NCBI GenBank assembly: GCA_021792365.1
Contig: JAJYUT010000001.1
Location: forward strand, 186,001-250,000
DNA length: 64,000 bases
Reading direction: 5' to 3'
From: Pseudomonadota bacterium
Lineage (GTDB): Bacteria; Pseudomonadota; Alphaproteobacteria; Dongiales; Dongiaceae
In this document: piece by piece, positions 26,324 through 36,010 of the stretch
Layout of the letters: the number at the start of each line of letters is the position of its first letter
How positions within the stretch are numbered: position 1 is the stretch's first letter
The notes under the pieces: model-generated
Told to the model about the DNA's origin: nothing
Database searches by the model: none
The model's input: only the letters and a program-made list of their open reading frames with translations
Program-made: the position numbers and the translations under genes

Positions 26324-27732
26324 CGCCGCCCTCCGAATGGCGGAAAGCCGCCGCCCGCACCACCCGGGCCACCGGCGCCGCCCTTCATCAGCCCCGCCAT
26401 GCCGGAGCGCATCAGGCCCTTTTGGCCCAGCTTGCTCACCTGCTTCATCATGCGGGCCATTTCCATGTGCTGCTTCAGCAGCTTGTTCACGTCCTGCACC
26501 TGCATGCCGCAGCCCTTGGCGATGCGGTTCTTGCGCGAGGCCTTGATGAGGTCGGGATTGCGCCGTTCCTTGGGCGTCATCGACGAGATGATGGCGAGGG
26601 AGCGGCGGATGACCTTGTCGTCGACCCGGCCCTCGAGCTGCTTCTGCATCTTGCCGATGCCGGGCAGCATGCCCGCGATCGAGGCGAGGCCGCCCATCTT
26701 CTGAAGCTGGCGCAATTGGCTGGCGAGATCGTTGAGATCGAACTCGCCCTTTTGCATCTTCTTTGCGAGGCGCTCGGCTTCCTCGGCCTCGGTCGTCTCC
26801 ATGGCCTTCTCGACCAGGCTGACGATGTCGCCCATGCCGAGGATGCGGCCGGCGATGCGGTCGGCGTGGAAGTCCTCCAGCGCCTCCATCTTTTCGCCGA
26901 CGCCGATCAGCTTGATCGGGCAGCCGGTGATCGCGCGCATGGACAACGCCGCGCCGCCACGCGCGTCACCGTCGACGCGGGTCAGCGCGATGCCGGTGAC
27001 GTTGACGCGCTCCTTGAAGGCTTTCGCGACGGTGACCGCGTCCTGGCCGGTCATCGCATCGGCGACCAGCAGCGTCTCGTGCGGCTTGGCGGCGGCGTGC
27101 ACCTGCGCCACCTCGCTCATCAGCTCCTCGTCGATCGCGAGGCGGCCGGCGGTGTCGAGCATCACGACATCGAAGCCTTCGAGCCGGCCCATCTGGATCG
27201 CGCGCTTGGCGATCGCCACCGGAGTCTCGCCCAGCACGATCGGCAGGGTCCGCACGCCGACCTGCTCGCCCAGGATCGCGAGCTGTTGCTGCGCGGCGGG
27301 GCGGCGCACGTCGAGCGATGCCATCAGCACGCGCTTGCCGCGCTGCTCGAACAGGCGCTTGGCGATCTTGGCCGTGGTCGTGGTCTTGCCCGAGCCTTGC
27401 AGGCCGACCATCAGGATCGGCACCGGCGCCGGTGCGTTCAAATCGAGGCCCGGCTCGACGCCTTCGCCGGCGGAGAGGGTCTTCACCAGCTCGTCATGGA
27501 CGAGCTTCACCACCATCTGGCCGGGCGTCACCGACTTGACGACGCGCTCGCCGACCGCGCCTTCGCGCACCTTGGCGACGAAGTCCTTGACCACCGGCAG
27601 CGCGACATCGGCCTCGAGCAAGGCGATACGCACTTCGCGCATCGCCTCGTCGACGTCGGCCTCCGTCAGCGCGCCGCGCCGGGTCAGCTTGTCGAAGACG
27701 CCGCTCAGCCGTTCCTGCAGCTTCTCGAACAT
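26320..27732 (-). CDS. ffh: Signal recognition particle protein Ffh
   Basis: 470 residues in N-G-M order. The G domain has GLQGSGKTTTTAKIAKRL (about 107-124), DTAGRLAIDEELM and TRVDGDARGGAALS. The M domain is Met-rich with GMQVQDVNKLLKQHMEM and a Gly-rich tail (GGAGGPGGAGGGFPPFGG). It targets nascent inner membrane proteins with 4.5S RNA and FtsY. First gene of the leftward run ffh-VOC-rpsP-rimM-trmD-rplS-leuC. Confidence 0.98.
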   Translation of the reverse strand: MFEKLQERLSGVFDKLTRRGALTEADVDEAMREVRIALLEADVALPVVKDFVAKVREGAVGERVVKSVTPGQMVVKLVHDELVKTLSAGEGVEPGLDLNAPAPVPILMVGLQGSGKTTTTAKIAKRLFEQRGKRVLMASLDVRRPAAQQQLAILGEQVGVRTLPIVLGETPVAIAKRAIQMGRLEGFDVVMLDTAGRLAIDEELMSEVAQVHAAAKPHETLLVADAMTGQDAVTVAKAFKERVNVTGIALTRVDGDARGGAALSMRAITGCPIKLIGVGEKMEALEDFHADRIAGRILGMGDIVSLVEKAMETTEAEEAERLAKKMQKGEFDLNDLASQLRQLQKMGGLASIAGMLPGIGKMQKQLEGRVDDKVIRRSLAIISSMTPKERRNPDLIKASRKNRIAKGCGMQVQDVNKLLKQHMEMARMMKQVSKLGQKGLMRSGMAGLMKGGAGGPGGAGGGFPPFGGRR

Positions 27733-27923
27733 GTCGCTCGGTGTTCCTCGAACTCTCTTCGTCTTCGCCGGTAACTTGGGTTACAAGGCCGGGCAAAACA
27801 GTTTAACGCCCGTGCGCGAAACTCGCGGACGGACGGGGCCCCTCGGGACCGGGTCGCAACAATGCCGTAAGGCGGGCGGAACCTAGGCCTGGGCGCTACC
27901 TAAGTCAAGCGAGCGAGCCCCGC

Positions 27924-28277
27924 TCAGGCCGCATGCGTGATGGCAGGTGGGCGGGGCTGTGCGCCGGCCTGCTTCTGGGCCTCGACCTGCTGGCGCAACT
28001 GGCTGATTTGCTGGGCTTTTTCGGCGTTCTGGCGGGCGAGTTCACGGGCCCGCCGGCGGACCCCGCCGCCGGACAGCCAAGCGCTGAGGGCCCCCAGCAG
28101 GAAACCCAGCAGCACGCAGGCGATGATGATGGAGAACAAGGGCGCGGGCTTCACGAATGGCAGGGGCCAGAGGCTCACGTCCACCACCTGCCGGTTCTGC
28201 ACCACGAAGATGACGACGATGAACGCCACCACCAGGAACACGAACCACTGCAGGAACCGAAGAATGGCGCGCATCAT
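27924..28277 (-). CDS. LapA (DUF1049) family membrane protein
   Basis: 117 residues. Two hydrophobic helices lie near 8-27 and 45-68, with the LapA-type motif FVVQNRQVVDVSLWPLPF between them, then a basic stretch and a Gln-rich coiled coil (LARQNAEKAQQISQLRQQVE). Family members sit next to ihfB/rpsA in many proteobacteria, including E. coli (lapAB after pgpB region), and there assist LPS regulation. This one lacks a following lapB in the window. Start ATG 28277 or 28274. Confidence 0.88.
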   Translation of the reverse strand: MMRAILRFLQWFVFLVVAFIVVIFVVQNRQVVDVSLWPLPFVKPAPLFSIIIACVLLGFLLGALSAWLSGGGVRRRARELARQNAEKAQQISQLRQQVEAQKQAGAQPRPPAITHAA

Positions 28278-28376
28278 CGTTGCTCCGCGAACGAATCTGA
28301 GAAGGCCAGTCTATTGCGGCCGGAAGGGCAACGCAAAAGGCGGCCCGACTTTGTCCCGCCGTCGCGTGCGAGCGGC

Positions 28377-28712
28377 TTAGGGTTCCTTGCTGGCGTTGCT
28401 CGGCGCCGGAGTCTTGGCGGGCTCGGTCTCGACGCGGCCGTTGAGGCGGTCGCGCAACTCCTTGCCGGTCTTGAAGAACGGCACGACTTTCTGTTCCACC
28501 GCAACGGTTTCGCCGGTGCGCGGGTTGCGCCCGCGCCGCGCCTCCCGGAACTTCACGGAAAAGGCGCCGAAGCCGCGCAGCTCCACGCGTTCCCGCTTGG
28601 CAAGCGCGTCGGTGATCTCTTCGAAAATCGTGGTGACGATCCGCTCGACGTCGCGGTGATACAGATGGGGGTTAAGTTCCCCGATGCGCAGTATCAACTC
28701 CGATTTTGTCAT
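28377..28712 (-). CDS. ihfB: Integration host factor subunit beta
   Basis: 111 residues, HU/IHF family. [24 protein letters not shown] at the start and the DNA-binding arm [12 protein letters not shown] at about 60-71, with R-rich flanks, are diagnostic. The tail [20 protein letters not shown] is longer than in E. coli. It bends DNA and forms a heterodimer with IhfA. It lies 290 bp after rpsA, the usual position, and the large gap holds a terminator. Confidence 0.95.
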   Translation of the reverse strand: MTKSELILRIGELNPHLYHRDVERIVTTIFEEITDALAKRERVELRGFGAFSVKFREARRGRNPRTGETVAVEQKVVPFFKTGKELRDRLNGRVETEPAKTPAPSNASKEP

Positions 28713-28938
28713 CTGTTTTCATCCCCCCACCCCGACGCAATCATCCCGGCGCCTGGGAGACCCCTGGTCAGAACGGCGCCCATCCCGCGCCTCGCCCCCA
28801 AGCCTGCCAAGCATCCGTCCGGGCGTCAAGGATAAGTCGCTCATTTATATGAGCTTTTTGGAGGGAAGTTCAGGTTGGCGCGGGCGGCTGCGCCGGCAGG
28901 CACCGGGCCGGCACCCGCCGGAAAGGCCGAAAAGCAAA

Positions 28939-28968
28939 GGGCCGGCGGGTTTTTCGGCCCGCCGGCCC
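28939..28968 (-). terminator. Intrinsic terminator after rpsA
   Basis: A perfect 11-bp stem, gggccggcggg with cccgccggccc, and an 8-nt loop lie 36 bp beyond the rpsA stop. On the minus strand it is followed by CTTTGCTTTT, a weak T-tract. It separates rpsA from ihfB. Confidence 0.7.
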
Positions 28969-29003
28969 CATTTCAGCGACAAGAGATGAGACTGATCGGT
29001 CTC

Positions 29004-30728
29004 TTAAGCTTCCTCGTCCTCTCTCTTGCCCTTCTTGGCCTTGTTGAGGGCAGCGCCGAGGATATCGCCCAGGCTGGCGCCCGAGTCGGACGAGCCGTAT
29101 TCGGCCATCGCCTGCTTGTCCTCCTCGACCTCGCGGGCCTTGATCGACAGGCTCAGCTTCCGGGTCTTGGAATCGACCTGCATGATCTTGGCGTCGACCT
29201 TCTCGCCCACGGCGAAGCGGTCAGGCCGCTGCTCGGAACGCTCGCGCGACAGGTCGGCCTTCTTGATGAAGCCGGAAAGGCCATCGCCCACCGAGACCTC
29301 TAGACCACCATCGACCACCGCGGCGACCGTGCAGGTTACGACCGAGCCCTTCTTCAGGCTGGTGGCGGCCTCGGTGAAGGTGTCCTTCTGCATCTGCTTG
29401 ATGCCGAGGGAGATACGCTCCTTCTCCACGTCGACGTCGAGCACCTTCACCTTCACGCTGTCGCCCTTCTTGAAAGCTTGGACGGCTTCCTCGCCCGGCT
29501 TGTCCCAGGAGAGGTCGGAAAGATGCACCATGCCGTCGATTTCGCCCGGCAGGCCGACGAACAGGCCGAACTCGGTGATGTTCTTCACATCGCCCTGCAG
29601 CTCGGTGCCGACCGGATACTTCTCGACGAAGCTCTGCCACGGATTGTCGAGGCACTGCTTCAAGCCGAGCGAGATGCGACGCTTCACCGGATCGACATCC
29701 AGCACCATCACCTCGACCTCCTGGGAGGTCGAGACGATCTTGCCCGGATGCACGTTCTTCTTGGTCCAGCTCATCTCGGAGACATGGACCAGGCCTTCGA
29801 TGCCCGGCTCCAACTCCACGAATGCGCCGTAATCGGTGATGTTGGTGACACGGCCGGTGAACCTGGTGCCGACCGGATACTTCTGGGCGACGCCGTCCCA
29901 CGGATCGGCCTCAAGCTGCTTCATGCCGAGGCTGATGCGCTGGGTCTCCGGATTGAAGCGGATGACCTGCACCTTCACGGTCTGGCCGATCGACAGGGCC
30001 TCGCTCGGGTGATTGATGCGGCGCCACGCGATGTCGGTGACATGCAACAGACCATCGACGCCGCCGAGATCGACGAACGCGCCGTAATCAGTGATGTTCT
30101 TCACCACGCCCTGCAGCACCTGGCCTTCCTTCAGGTTGGCGACCAGCTCGTTGCGGGCCTCGGCGCGGCTCTCCTCGAGCACGGCGCGGCGCGAGACGAC
30201 GATGTTGCCGCGCGCGCGGTCCATCTTGAGGATCTGGAACGGCTGCGGCGTGCCCATCAGCGGGCCGACATCGCGCACCGGGCGGATGTCCACCTGGCTG
30301 CCGGGCAGGAACGCGACGGCGCCGTTGAGGTCGACCGTGAAGCCGCCCTTCACGCGGCCGAAGATCACGCCGGTGACGCGCTGGTTGTCCTTGAACTGAC
30401 GCTCGAGCTGGGTCCAGGATTCCTCGCGGCGGGCCTTTTCGCGCGAGAGAACGGCTTCGCCGTTCTTGTCTTCCATGCGCTCGAGATAGACTTCGACGAT
30501 GTCGCCGGCCTTGATCTCAGGCCTCTGTCCCGGAGTGGCGAATTCCTTGAGCGCGACGCGCCCTTCCGACTTCAAGCCGACATCGACCAGGACGAATTCA
30601 TTTTCGATTCCGACAACGGTGCCCTTGAGCACGCTGCCTTCGAGGCCCTGGCTGGCGCCGAGGGTTTCCTCGAGCAGCGCAGCGAACGATTCAGATTGCG
30701 GTTTTTCCTTCAAGGCTGACTTAGCCAT
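29004..30728 (-). CDS. rpsA: Small subunit ribosomal protein bS1
   Basis: 574 residues, the normal size, made of six S1 RNA-binding repeats. Repeats show the VKNITDYGAFVDLGGVDGLLH and VTNITDYGAFVELEPGIEGLVH-type cores at about 190-280, 280-365 and on. The N-terminal two domains bind the ribosome and the later ones mRNA. The C-terminus is acidic and short (KKGKREDEEA). It is followed by its own terminator; cmk lies 93 bp upstream. Confidence 0.98.
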   Translation of the reverse strand: MAKSALKEKPQSESFAALLEETLGASQGLEGSVLKGTVVGIENEFVLVDVGLKSEGRVALKEFATPGQRPEIKAGDIVEVYLERMEDKNGEAVLSREKARREESWTQLERQFKDNQRVTGVIFGRVKGGFTVDLNGAVAFLPGSQVDIRPVRDVGPLMGTPQPFQILKMDRARGNIVVSRRAVLEESRAEARNELVANLKEGQVLQGVVKNITDYGAFVDLGGVDGLLHVTDIAWRRINHPSEALSIGQTVKVQVIRFNPETQRISLGMKQLEADPWDGVAQKYPVGTRFTGRVTNITDYGAFVELEPGIEGLVHVSEMSWTKKNVHPGKIVSTSQEVEVMVLDVDPVKRRISLGLKQCLDNPWQSFVEKYPVGTELQGDVKNITEFGLFVGLPGEIDGMVHLSDLSWDKPGEEAVQAFKKGDSVKVKVLDVDVEKERISLGIKQMQKDTFTEAATSLKKGSVVTCTVAAVVDGGLEVSVGDGLSGFIKKADLSRERSEQRPDRFAVGEKVDAKIMQVDSKTRKLSLSIKAREVEEDKQAMAEYGSSDSGASLGDILGAALNKAKKGKREDEEA

Positions 30729-30821
30729 ACAACGTTGGTCCTTTCATCGCTATTCCGGCCAACCGGTTGTATCCGGTGGTCTTCAGAGCTGGTTGCACAA
30801 ACGGATTCGCAGAGGCGTGCG

Positions 30822-31478
30822 TTACGCCTTCATCTTGGTCGCGATGAAAGCCAGTGCGCGTTCGAACACCTGGTCGGCCGTCAGGTCGGAGGTGTCGATG
30901 ATCAACGCGTCTGTCGCCGGCTTGGTCGGCGAAATGGAGCGACCCTGATCGCGGGCATCCCGCTCCTGCATGTCCTGCAAAACCCGCGCGTATATAGCCG
31001 TCTCGCCGCGCGCTTGCAACTCTTTGACCCGGCGACCGGCCCGCGCCTCCGCGCTGGCGGTAATGAACAATTTGGCATCCGCATCGGGGCACACCACGGT
31101 GCCGATATCGCGGCCGTCGAGGACCGCCCCACCGCTACTCCTAGCGGCATCACGGGCGAAATCACGCTGCCAGTTGAGGATAGCGGCCCGGACCGCCGGA
31201 ATGGCCGCCACCTTGGAGGCGGCGGCGCTGGTTTCTTCCGTCCGAAGGGCCGGGTCCGACAGGATCTCCGGCTGCAGTGCCCTGGCAGCCGCTGCTGCCG
31301 CAGTTTCGTCCGCCGGATCAAGGCCTTGGCGCAGGACAGAGAGCCCGACCCCGCGATAAAGCGCGCCGGTGTCCAGGAACCGGAAGCCGAAATGCGTCGC
31401 CAGGCGGCGAGCCAAGGTGCCCTTCCCGGCCGCCGAAGGACCGTCCACCGTGACTACGTAGCCACGCTTTCCCGTCAT
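30822..31478 (-). CDS. cmk: Cytidylate kinase
   Basis: 218 residues. The P-loop GPSAAGKGT lies near 13-21 and [11 protein letters not shown] follows. The central [22 protein letters not shown] block is a Cmk signature. It phosphorylates CMP and dCMP. Its ATG overlaps the aroA stop (ATGA). The order aroA-cmk-rpsA is conserved. Confidence 0.97.
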   Translation of the reverse strand: MTGKRGYVVTVDGPSAAGKGTLARRLATHFGFRFLDTGALYRGVGLSVLRQGLDPADETAAAAAARALQPEILSDPALRTEETSAAASKVAAIPAVRAAILNWQRDFARDAARSSGGAVLDGRDIGTVVCPDADAKLFITASAEARAGRRVKELQARGETAIYARVLQDMQERDARDQGRSISPTKPATDALIIDTSDLTADQVFERALAFIATKMKA

Positions 31479-32827
31479 GCGCCGCCCTTGGCGATCGCCG
31501 CGCCGAGGCCATTCATCAGATCGACGAAGCCGGGGAACGAGGTGCCGATCGCCTCGGCATCGTCGATCTCCACCGGCTTCTCCGCGGCCATGCCCAGCAC
31601 GAGGAACGACATGCCGATGCGGTGGTCGAGCTTCACCGGTATGCGCACGCCACCTTCCGGCGCCCTGCCGCCGGTGACGGTGAGGCTGTCCTTGCCTTCG
31701 CTGACCGTCACGCCGCAGGCGGCGAGACCCTGAGCCATCGCGGACAAGCGATCGCTTTCCTTTACGCGCAATTCGGCAAGGCCTTCCATCCTCGTCTCGC
31801 CATCGGCGAAGGCGGCGACCACCGACAGGATCGGATATTCGTCGATCATCGAGGGCGCGCGCTCCGCCGGCACGATGACGCCCTTCAGCGCGGAGTGGCG
31901 CACGCGCAGATCGCCGACCGGCTCGCCCGCTTCCTCGCGCCGATTCTCGATCGCGATGTCAGCGCCCATTTCCAGCAAGGTCTTGATGAGACCGATGCGA
32001 TGCGGGTTGAGTCCGACATTCGGCAGGCGGATATCCGAGCCCGGCACGATCAAGGCGGCCGCCATCGGAAACGCGGCAGAGGATGGATCGCCCGGCACGA
32101 CGATTCTACGCCCAAGGATCTCCGGCTGCCCGGTCAGCGAAACGGCGCGGCCTTCCGGCATCTGCTCGATCGTCAGCGTCGCGCCGAAACCCTTCAGCAT
32201 CAACTCGGTGTGGTCGCGCGTGGGCTCCGGCTCGATCACCGTGGTAATGCCCGGCGTGTTCAGCCCGGCGAGCAGGATCGCGGATTTCACCTGCGCCGAT
32301 GCGACCGGCAATGTGTAGGCGATGGGCATGGGCTGCGCCGTGCCGATGACGGCAAGCGGCGGGCGGCCCCCGGCGCGGGCGACGATGCGCGCGCCCATGC
32401 GCGAGAGCGGCTCCGACACGCGGCCCATCGGGCGGGAGCGCAGCGACGCATCCCCGGTGAAGAAGGTGACGAAATCATAGGATGCGACCAGTCCCATCAG
32501 CAGGCGCGTGCCGGTGCCGGCGTTGCCGAGGTCCAGCACCTCCGGAGCCTCGCGCAGGCCGCCGATGCCGCGGCCCCGCGCGCGCCACACGCCATCCTTG
32601 CCGCGCTCGGCCTCGCCGCCCAGGAGGCGCATGGCCGCGGCGGTGCGCAGCACGTCCTCCCCTTCCAGCAGGCCGTGGATCTCGGTTTCGCCCACCGCCA
32701 GCGCGCCGAGCATCAGCGCGCGGTGCGAGATGGACTTGTCGCCGGGGACGCGCGCAGCCCCGCCCAGGGCGGTGGCCTTGCGCGAGCGGAGGGGCTGCGG
32801 TGTCGAGGCGGAGCTTGAGGCGGTCAC
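31475..32827 (-). CDS. aroA: 3-phosphoshikimate 1-carboxyvinyltransferase (EPSP synthase)
   Basis: About 450 residues from GTG 32827; TTG 32890 would add 21 residues. It transfers enolpyruvate to shikimate 3-phosphate. [20 protein letters not shown] is the substrate-binding lead, followed by [13 protein letters not shown] and, in the C-terminal half, [10 protein letters not shown]. The sequence resembles class II enzymes of alphaproteobacteria (for example the Agrobacterium type), which are often glyphosate tolerant; the deciding residues in the PEP loop are for others to test. The start is uncertain. Confidence 0.95.
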   Translation of the reverse strand: MTASSSASTPQPLRSRKATALGGAARVPGDKSISHRALMLGALAVGETEIHGLLEGEDVLRTAAAMRLLGGEAERGKDGVWRARGRGIGGLREAPEVLDLGNAGTGTRLLMGLVASYDFVTFFTGDASLRSRPMGRVSEPLSRMGARIVARAGGRPPLAVIGTAQPMPIAYTLPVASAQVKSAILLAGLNTPGITTVIEPEPTRDHTELMLKGFGATLTIEQMPEGRAVSLTGQPEILGRRIVVPGDPSSAAFPMAAALIVPGSDIRLPNVGLNPHRIGLIKTLLEMGADIAIENRREEAGEPVGDLRVRHSALKGVIVPAERAPSMIDEYPILSVVAAFADGETRMEGLAELRVKESDRLSAMAQGLAACGVTVSEGKDSLTVTGGRAPEGGVRIPVKLDHRIGMSFLVLGMAAEKPVEIDDAEAIGTSFPGFVDLMNGLGAAIAKGGA

Positions 32828-33037
32828 GTCAGGTGCACTTTCGAACGGGATCGCGGCTGGCTTTAGCACAGGCGCAGCGGGCAGCGCCAACCCTCAGAAA
32901 GATCATCGTGGGGCCGCCGCCAGGGGCGGCGCCGAGTCCGGTTGACAGTGCGGGCCGCGCGTGGCAATGGGGCCACGAATTCATGAACAACAGGCCGGCG
33001 GTCCGCGACCCGGGACCCCGCCCAAGGAGCGAGCGAC

Positions 33038-33370
33038 GTGAGCAAACCGGAATGGGGCACCAAGCGCACCTGCCAGAGCTGCGGTGCGCACTTCTACGAT
33101 CTGCGCAAGGACACCATCACCTGCCCGAAATGCGGCACGACCTATGATCCCGAGGCGGTGCTGAAGTCCCGCCGGGGCCGGGTGGTCGAGAAGTTGACCC
33201 CCGTCAAGCCGGTCGAGCCGGACGTGCCCGATGTCGAGGCAGAGCCGGAGGCCGAGGATATCGGCGCGGCGGAGGAGGAGGAAGTCATCGAGGACACCTC
33301 CGAACTGGGCGAGGACGACGAGGACGTCTCGGAAGTCATCGAAGGCGTGGAAGACGAAAAGGACCGTTAA
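33038..33370 (+). CDS. FYDLN-acid (TIGR02300) family zinc ribbon protein
   Basis: 110 residues. The N-terminus holds KRTCQSCGAHFYDLRKDTITC and PKCGTTYDPE, i.e. two CxxC pairs of a zinc ribbon (C12-C15 and C28-C31 roughly) with the family's FYDL. The rest is strongly acidic (EAEDIGAAEEEEVIEDTSE, then GEDDEDVSE). This is a small protein found almost only in alphaproteobacteria; its function is unknown. It ends 140 bp before tRNA-Ala and is read in the same direction. Confidence 0.9.
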   Translation: MSKPEWGTKRTCQSCGAHFYDLRKDTITCPKCGTTYDPEAVLKSRRGRVVEKLTPVKPVEPDVPDVEAEPEAEDIGAAEEEEVIEDTSELGEDDEDVSEVIEGVEDEKDR

Positions 33371-33431
33371 AGCCTTCGCCGCGGCTGGACGGTGTTGCCC
33401 TGTTTGGACGATCCACCGGGCAATTATTCGC

Positions 33432-33460
33432 TTGAATTAAGGGGGGCCGCTGCTTAGCTT
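33432..33460 (+). promoter_or_regulatory. Possible tRNA-Ala promoter
   Basis: TTGAAT (33432-33437) and TAGCTT (33455-33460) with a 17-bp spacer, about 50 bp before the tRNA. Both boxes are only moderate matches to sigma-70 consensus. A G-rich spacer (gggggg) is present. Confidence 0.35.
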
Positions 33461-33510
33461 CTGCCCCGGTTTTGGACCGCCCGCCCAGAGGGCGATCCAC
33501 ACAGAGCTTC

Positions 33511-33586
33511 GGGCCCATAGCTCAGCTGGGAGAGCGCCACAATGGCATTGTGGAGGTCAGCGGTTCGATCCCGCTTGGGTCCACCA
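33511..33586 (+). tRNA. tRNA-Ala (anticodon GGC)
   Basis: 76 nt including the encoded CCA. The acceptor stem GGGCCCA / TGGGTCC contains the G3-U70 wobble pair that alanyl-tRNA synthetase needs. The anticodon loop is ATGGCAT, giving GGC, between CCACA and TGTGG. The T-loop reads TTCGATC. An intrinsic terminator follows directly. It lies between the FYDLN gene and the NadR-like gene. Confidence 0.97.
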
Positions 33587-33593
33587 GATGAAG

Positions 33594-33625
33594 CCCCCGC
33601 CGCAGAGATGCGCGGGGGTTTTTAT
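33594..33625 (+). terminator. Intrinsic terminator after tRNA-Ala
   Basis: A 7-bp stem, cccccgc with gcggggg, an 11-nt loop and a run of five T residues (ttttt, then attt) start 7 bp past the tRNA 3' end. Confidence 0.9.
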
Positions 33626-33680
33626 TTCGCCTTAACGGCACGGTCGTATGATCCCCAGGCGGATGACAGTCGGGGGGATC

Positions 33681-34688
33681 ATGCCGAAAGGGTTCCTCAT
33701 CGGTGGGTTTCGATTGCCCACACGAGGCCATCAACACCTGATCGACTTCGCCAGCGCCTTCTGCGCCGGCAACCTCGACGTCATGCTCTGTACGCGGCCT
33801 GACGATGCCATTCCTGGCGAGTTGCGCCTCCGCTGGCTGACGGAACACTTTGACAGCCGCGCCCGGATCCACCGCTTCCACAACTCGTTGCAGGAAGATC
33901 CCGCCGCTGCGCCTGATTTCTGGGCCATCTGGAACAAGGCAATCCTGGCGGTGCTCAGCGGCAAGGCGCCGGACGTCCTGTTTGCATCTGAACCCTACGG
34001 GAAGCGCCTCGCCCAGGACCTTGGCGCCGCCTTCATTCCGGTCGATCCGGCACGCGAGTCCGTACCCATTTCGGCAAGCCGCCTCAATGCCGGGATTGCG
34101 GAGCACTGGAATATGCTTCTGCCGGCAGCGCGGCCTCACTTCCTGAAGCGCATCGCGATTATCGGCCCCGAAAGCTGCGGCAAGACGACCCTCGCCAGGA
34201 AGCTGGCCGCCGTCTACCGCACAGTCTACGTGCAAGAGTGGGCGCGCGCGTTCCTCGAGACTGTCCAGCCGCTGAAGTATCCGGATATGGCCGATATCGA
34301 GCTGATCGCAGCCGGCCATGCGGCCGCGGAAGATGCACTCGCGCGCCAAGCCAACCGGGTGCTGTTCCTGGATACGGACCACATTTGCACGGCCGTCTGG
34401 TCACGAGTTGCGCTCGGTGCGGTTCCGGAATCAGTGGAGGCGCAGATTGGCAGACGGCCGTACGATTTGCGTTTGCTCCTCAGCGATGACGTACCCTTGG
34501 TTCCGGACATCCTGCGATACGGCGGCACCGTGCGGCAACTTCGCATGGAGCATTTCGTCGATGACCTGCAAGCGAGGGGCCTGCCTTATGTGGTGATCGA
34601 AGGCGGTTGGCCCGAGCGCCATGCACGTGCAGTGGCGGCGGTGGAGGAGGCGCTGGCAATACCGCATCAGTTTCGACACCTTGCCTAG
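33681..34688 (+). CDS. NadR-type bifunctional NMN adenylyltransferase / nicotinamide riboside kinase
   Basis: About 335 residues. The N-terminal nucleotidyl transferase part has FLIGGFRLPTRGHQHLI, a T-x-G-H form of the usual H-x-G-H, and a later ISASRLN in place of the ISxTxxR motif. The C-terminal kinase part starts with the P-loop GPESCGKTTLARKLA (about 159-173) and has DTDHICTAVW, as in NadR ribosylnicotinamide kinases. The enzyme would make NAD from NMN or NR. No N-terminal DNA-binding domain is present, so it is not the regulator type. Start ATG 33681 follows a G-run; starts at 33648 or 33663 are possible. Confidence 0.82.
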   Translation: MPKGFLIGGFRLPTRGHQHLIDFASAFCAGNLDVMLCTRPDDAIPGELRLRWLTEHFDSRARIHRFHNSLQEDPAAAPDFWAIWNKAILAVLSGKAPDVLFASEPYGKRLAQDLGAAFIPVDPARESVPISASRLNAGIAEHWNMLLPAARPHFLKRIAIIGPESCGKTTLARKLAAVYRTVYVQEWARAFLETVQPLKYPDMADIELIAAGHAAAEDALARQANRVLFLDTDHICTAVWSRVALGAVPESVEAQIGRRPYDLRLLLSDDVPLVPDILRYGGTVRQLRMEHFVDDLQARGLPYVVIEGGWPERHARAVAAVEEALAIPHQFRHLA

Positions 34689-34741
34689 ATTGGCATCAGA
34701 CGCCGCCGCAGGAGCGCGGGGTTCTTGCTTGAGAGCGATCG

Positions 34742-35503
34742 CTACCCGTCTAGCCTGAAGATCGAGTGCGCGCGCTGAAGGTCGAGCAGGATCGTGCTGA
34801 CGGTGCTGTGGTGGGTCCAGCCGGATTCGCTGATCTGGACGATGGCGCCGCGGAAATCGGGGCCAAGCAGGCGTGCCAGCGCGTACAGCCGGGTATTCGT
34901 GAGCGAGAACAACTCGGCACCGGTCGGGTTGAACGCGGTCCGCAGCCGTCGCGCGAGCCGCGCCTGCTGCGCATCGGGCAGGACATCGTCCACATAGAGC
35001 AGCGTGTTGACGGTCAGATCCGCGACCTCGATTCCCCTCGCCTCCATCTCGGCATGCGAGAACGCGACGGTCGGCGGGCCGAAGGCCTCCATGACGGCGC
35101 CGCGCACGCTTTCCAGTTCGTACTCGTGATACGTCCGCGTCGCGATCATGAAGCTTTGCCCGCCCTGCTCGCGCGGCGCGTACCAGATCCGGACGTCGCG
35201 ATCGCGACCGGCGGGATCGGGAGCCAGCGTCAGCCTGACATGGGGTGCGGGGGTCGTCTGCACGTCGATGGCCGTGATCGGGGGCAGCGCCTGCCGGCTC
35301 GCCGCGCAGTCGCGGCGTACCGGCGCGCGCTCCTCCCGGCGTTCGCAGAACCCGTTGCCGAGGCGGGTCTCATCCAGCACCAGGCCGTAGATCTGGAGCG
35401 GCGTTTCATCCGCGGCGCCGGCAAGGGCCGTCGAAAGCAGGCATCCGGCCTGCGCCATGATGCCGAGCCCCAGGATGGCGCCGAGGCGGTGCATTCCACG
35501 CAT
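34742..35503 (-). CDS. Secreted protein of unknown function
   Basis: About 253 residues with a signal peptide, GAILGLGIMAQAGCLLSTALA, then ALAGA|ADET as the likely cleavage site. The mature part has a Cys pair in LGNGFCERREER...RRDCAASRQ, then a region of short beta-like segments and a C-terminus ending SESGWTHHSTVSTILLDLQRA. I do not recognise a family. GAGGATGACAGCG precedes the ATG at 35503 on the coding strand; ATG 35512 is an alternative. Longer readings upstream lack coding character. Confidence 0.6.
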   Translation of the reverse strand: MRGMHRLGAILGLGIMAQAGCLLSTALAGAADETPLQIYGLVLDETRLGNGFCERREERAPVRRDCAASRQALPPITAIDVQTTPAPHVRLTLAPDPAGRDRDVRIWYAPREQGGQSFMIATRTYHEYELESVRGAVMEAFGPPTVAFSHAEMEARGIEVADLTVNTLLYVDDVLPDAQQARLARRLRTAFNPTGAELFSLTNTRLYALARLLGPDFRGAIVQISESGWTHHSTVSTILLDLQRAHSIFRLDG

Positions 35504-36010
35504 CGCTGTCATCCTCAGTATCGAACGCCGAGGCTGAACGCCAAGGGCGCCCCCAATCGTGAAGCGAGAACTGAATATCCGTAACAGAATAGAGCGCTTG
35601 CCGGCGGCAGGCAACGCGCCGCCACCGCGGGACCGCGGGCCCGTGATCGCGCGCGCCGCCTCGCCGATGGCGGTCTGCATGCCGGCGGCGATCTGGGCGA
35701 CGATTTCACGCGCTGGTCGCGTGCGCGATCCGACCACGTACAGGTCTTGAGCTTGCGCGCCTTGAGCGGCACGCCGCGCGTGCGCCAGGCGTTTGCAGCG
35801 CCGATCAGCAGTGTCCAAGCCCACGCGACGCTCGATCTTCAGATTTCCGAAACGCATGATCCTTCCGAAACGCGCGGGGGGTGGAAGCCATGGCGAAGCG
35901 CCAGCAGCCACTCGGCTGGAAGCATGATCGCGGAGCGTGCCCCGGCACCGGCATGCGCGGCGAGACGAGAGATGGCGCTATCACTCCGGAGCGCCGGATG
36001 CTACGGACCG
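35504..36010. other. 507-bp intergenic region without a recognised gene
   Basis: It lies between the divergently transcribed secreted-protein gene and GNAT gene. Reading frames cross it on both strands but none has a ribosome binding site, domain or family-like sequence. Some GC-rich short palindromes (ccgcgggaccgcgg) are present. I see no tRNA or terminator. Confidence 0.55.

Noticed and set aside
33511-34741. Integrated element at tRNA-Ala
   Set aside because: No integrase, no duplicated tRNA 3' end and no change of strand or composition bounding an element was seen.
35515-35911. N-terminal extension of the secreted protein gene up to 35911
   Set aside because: A signal peptide begins at the chosen start, and the upstream part has no ribosome binding site or conserved sequence.
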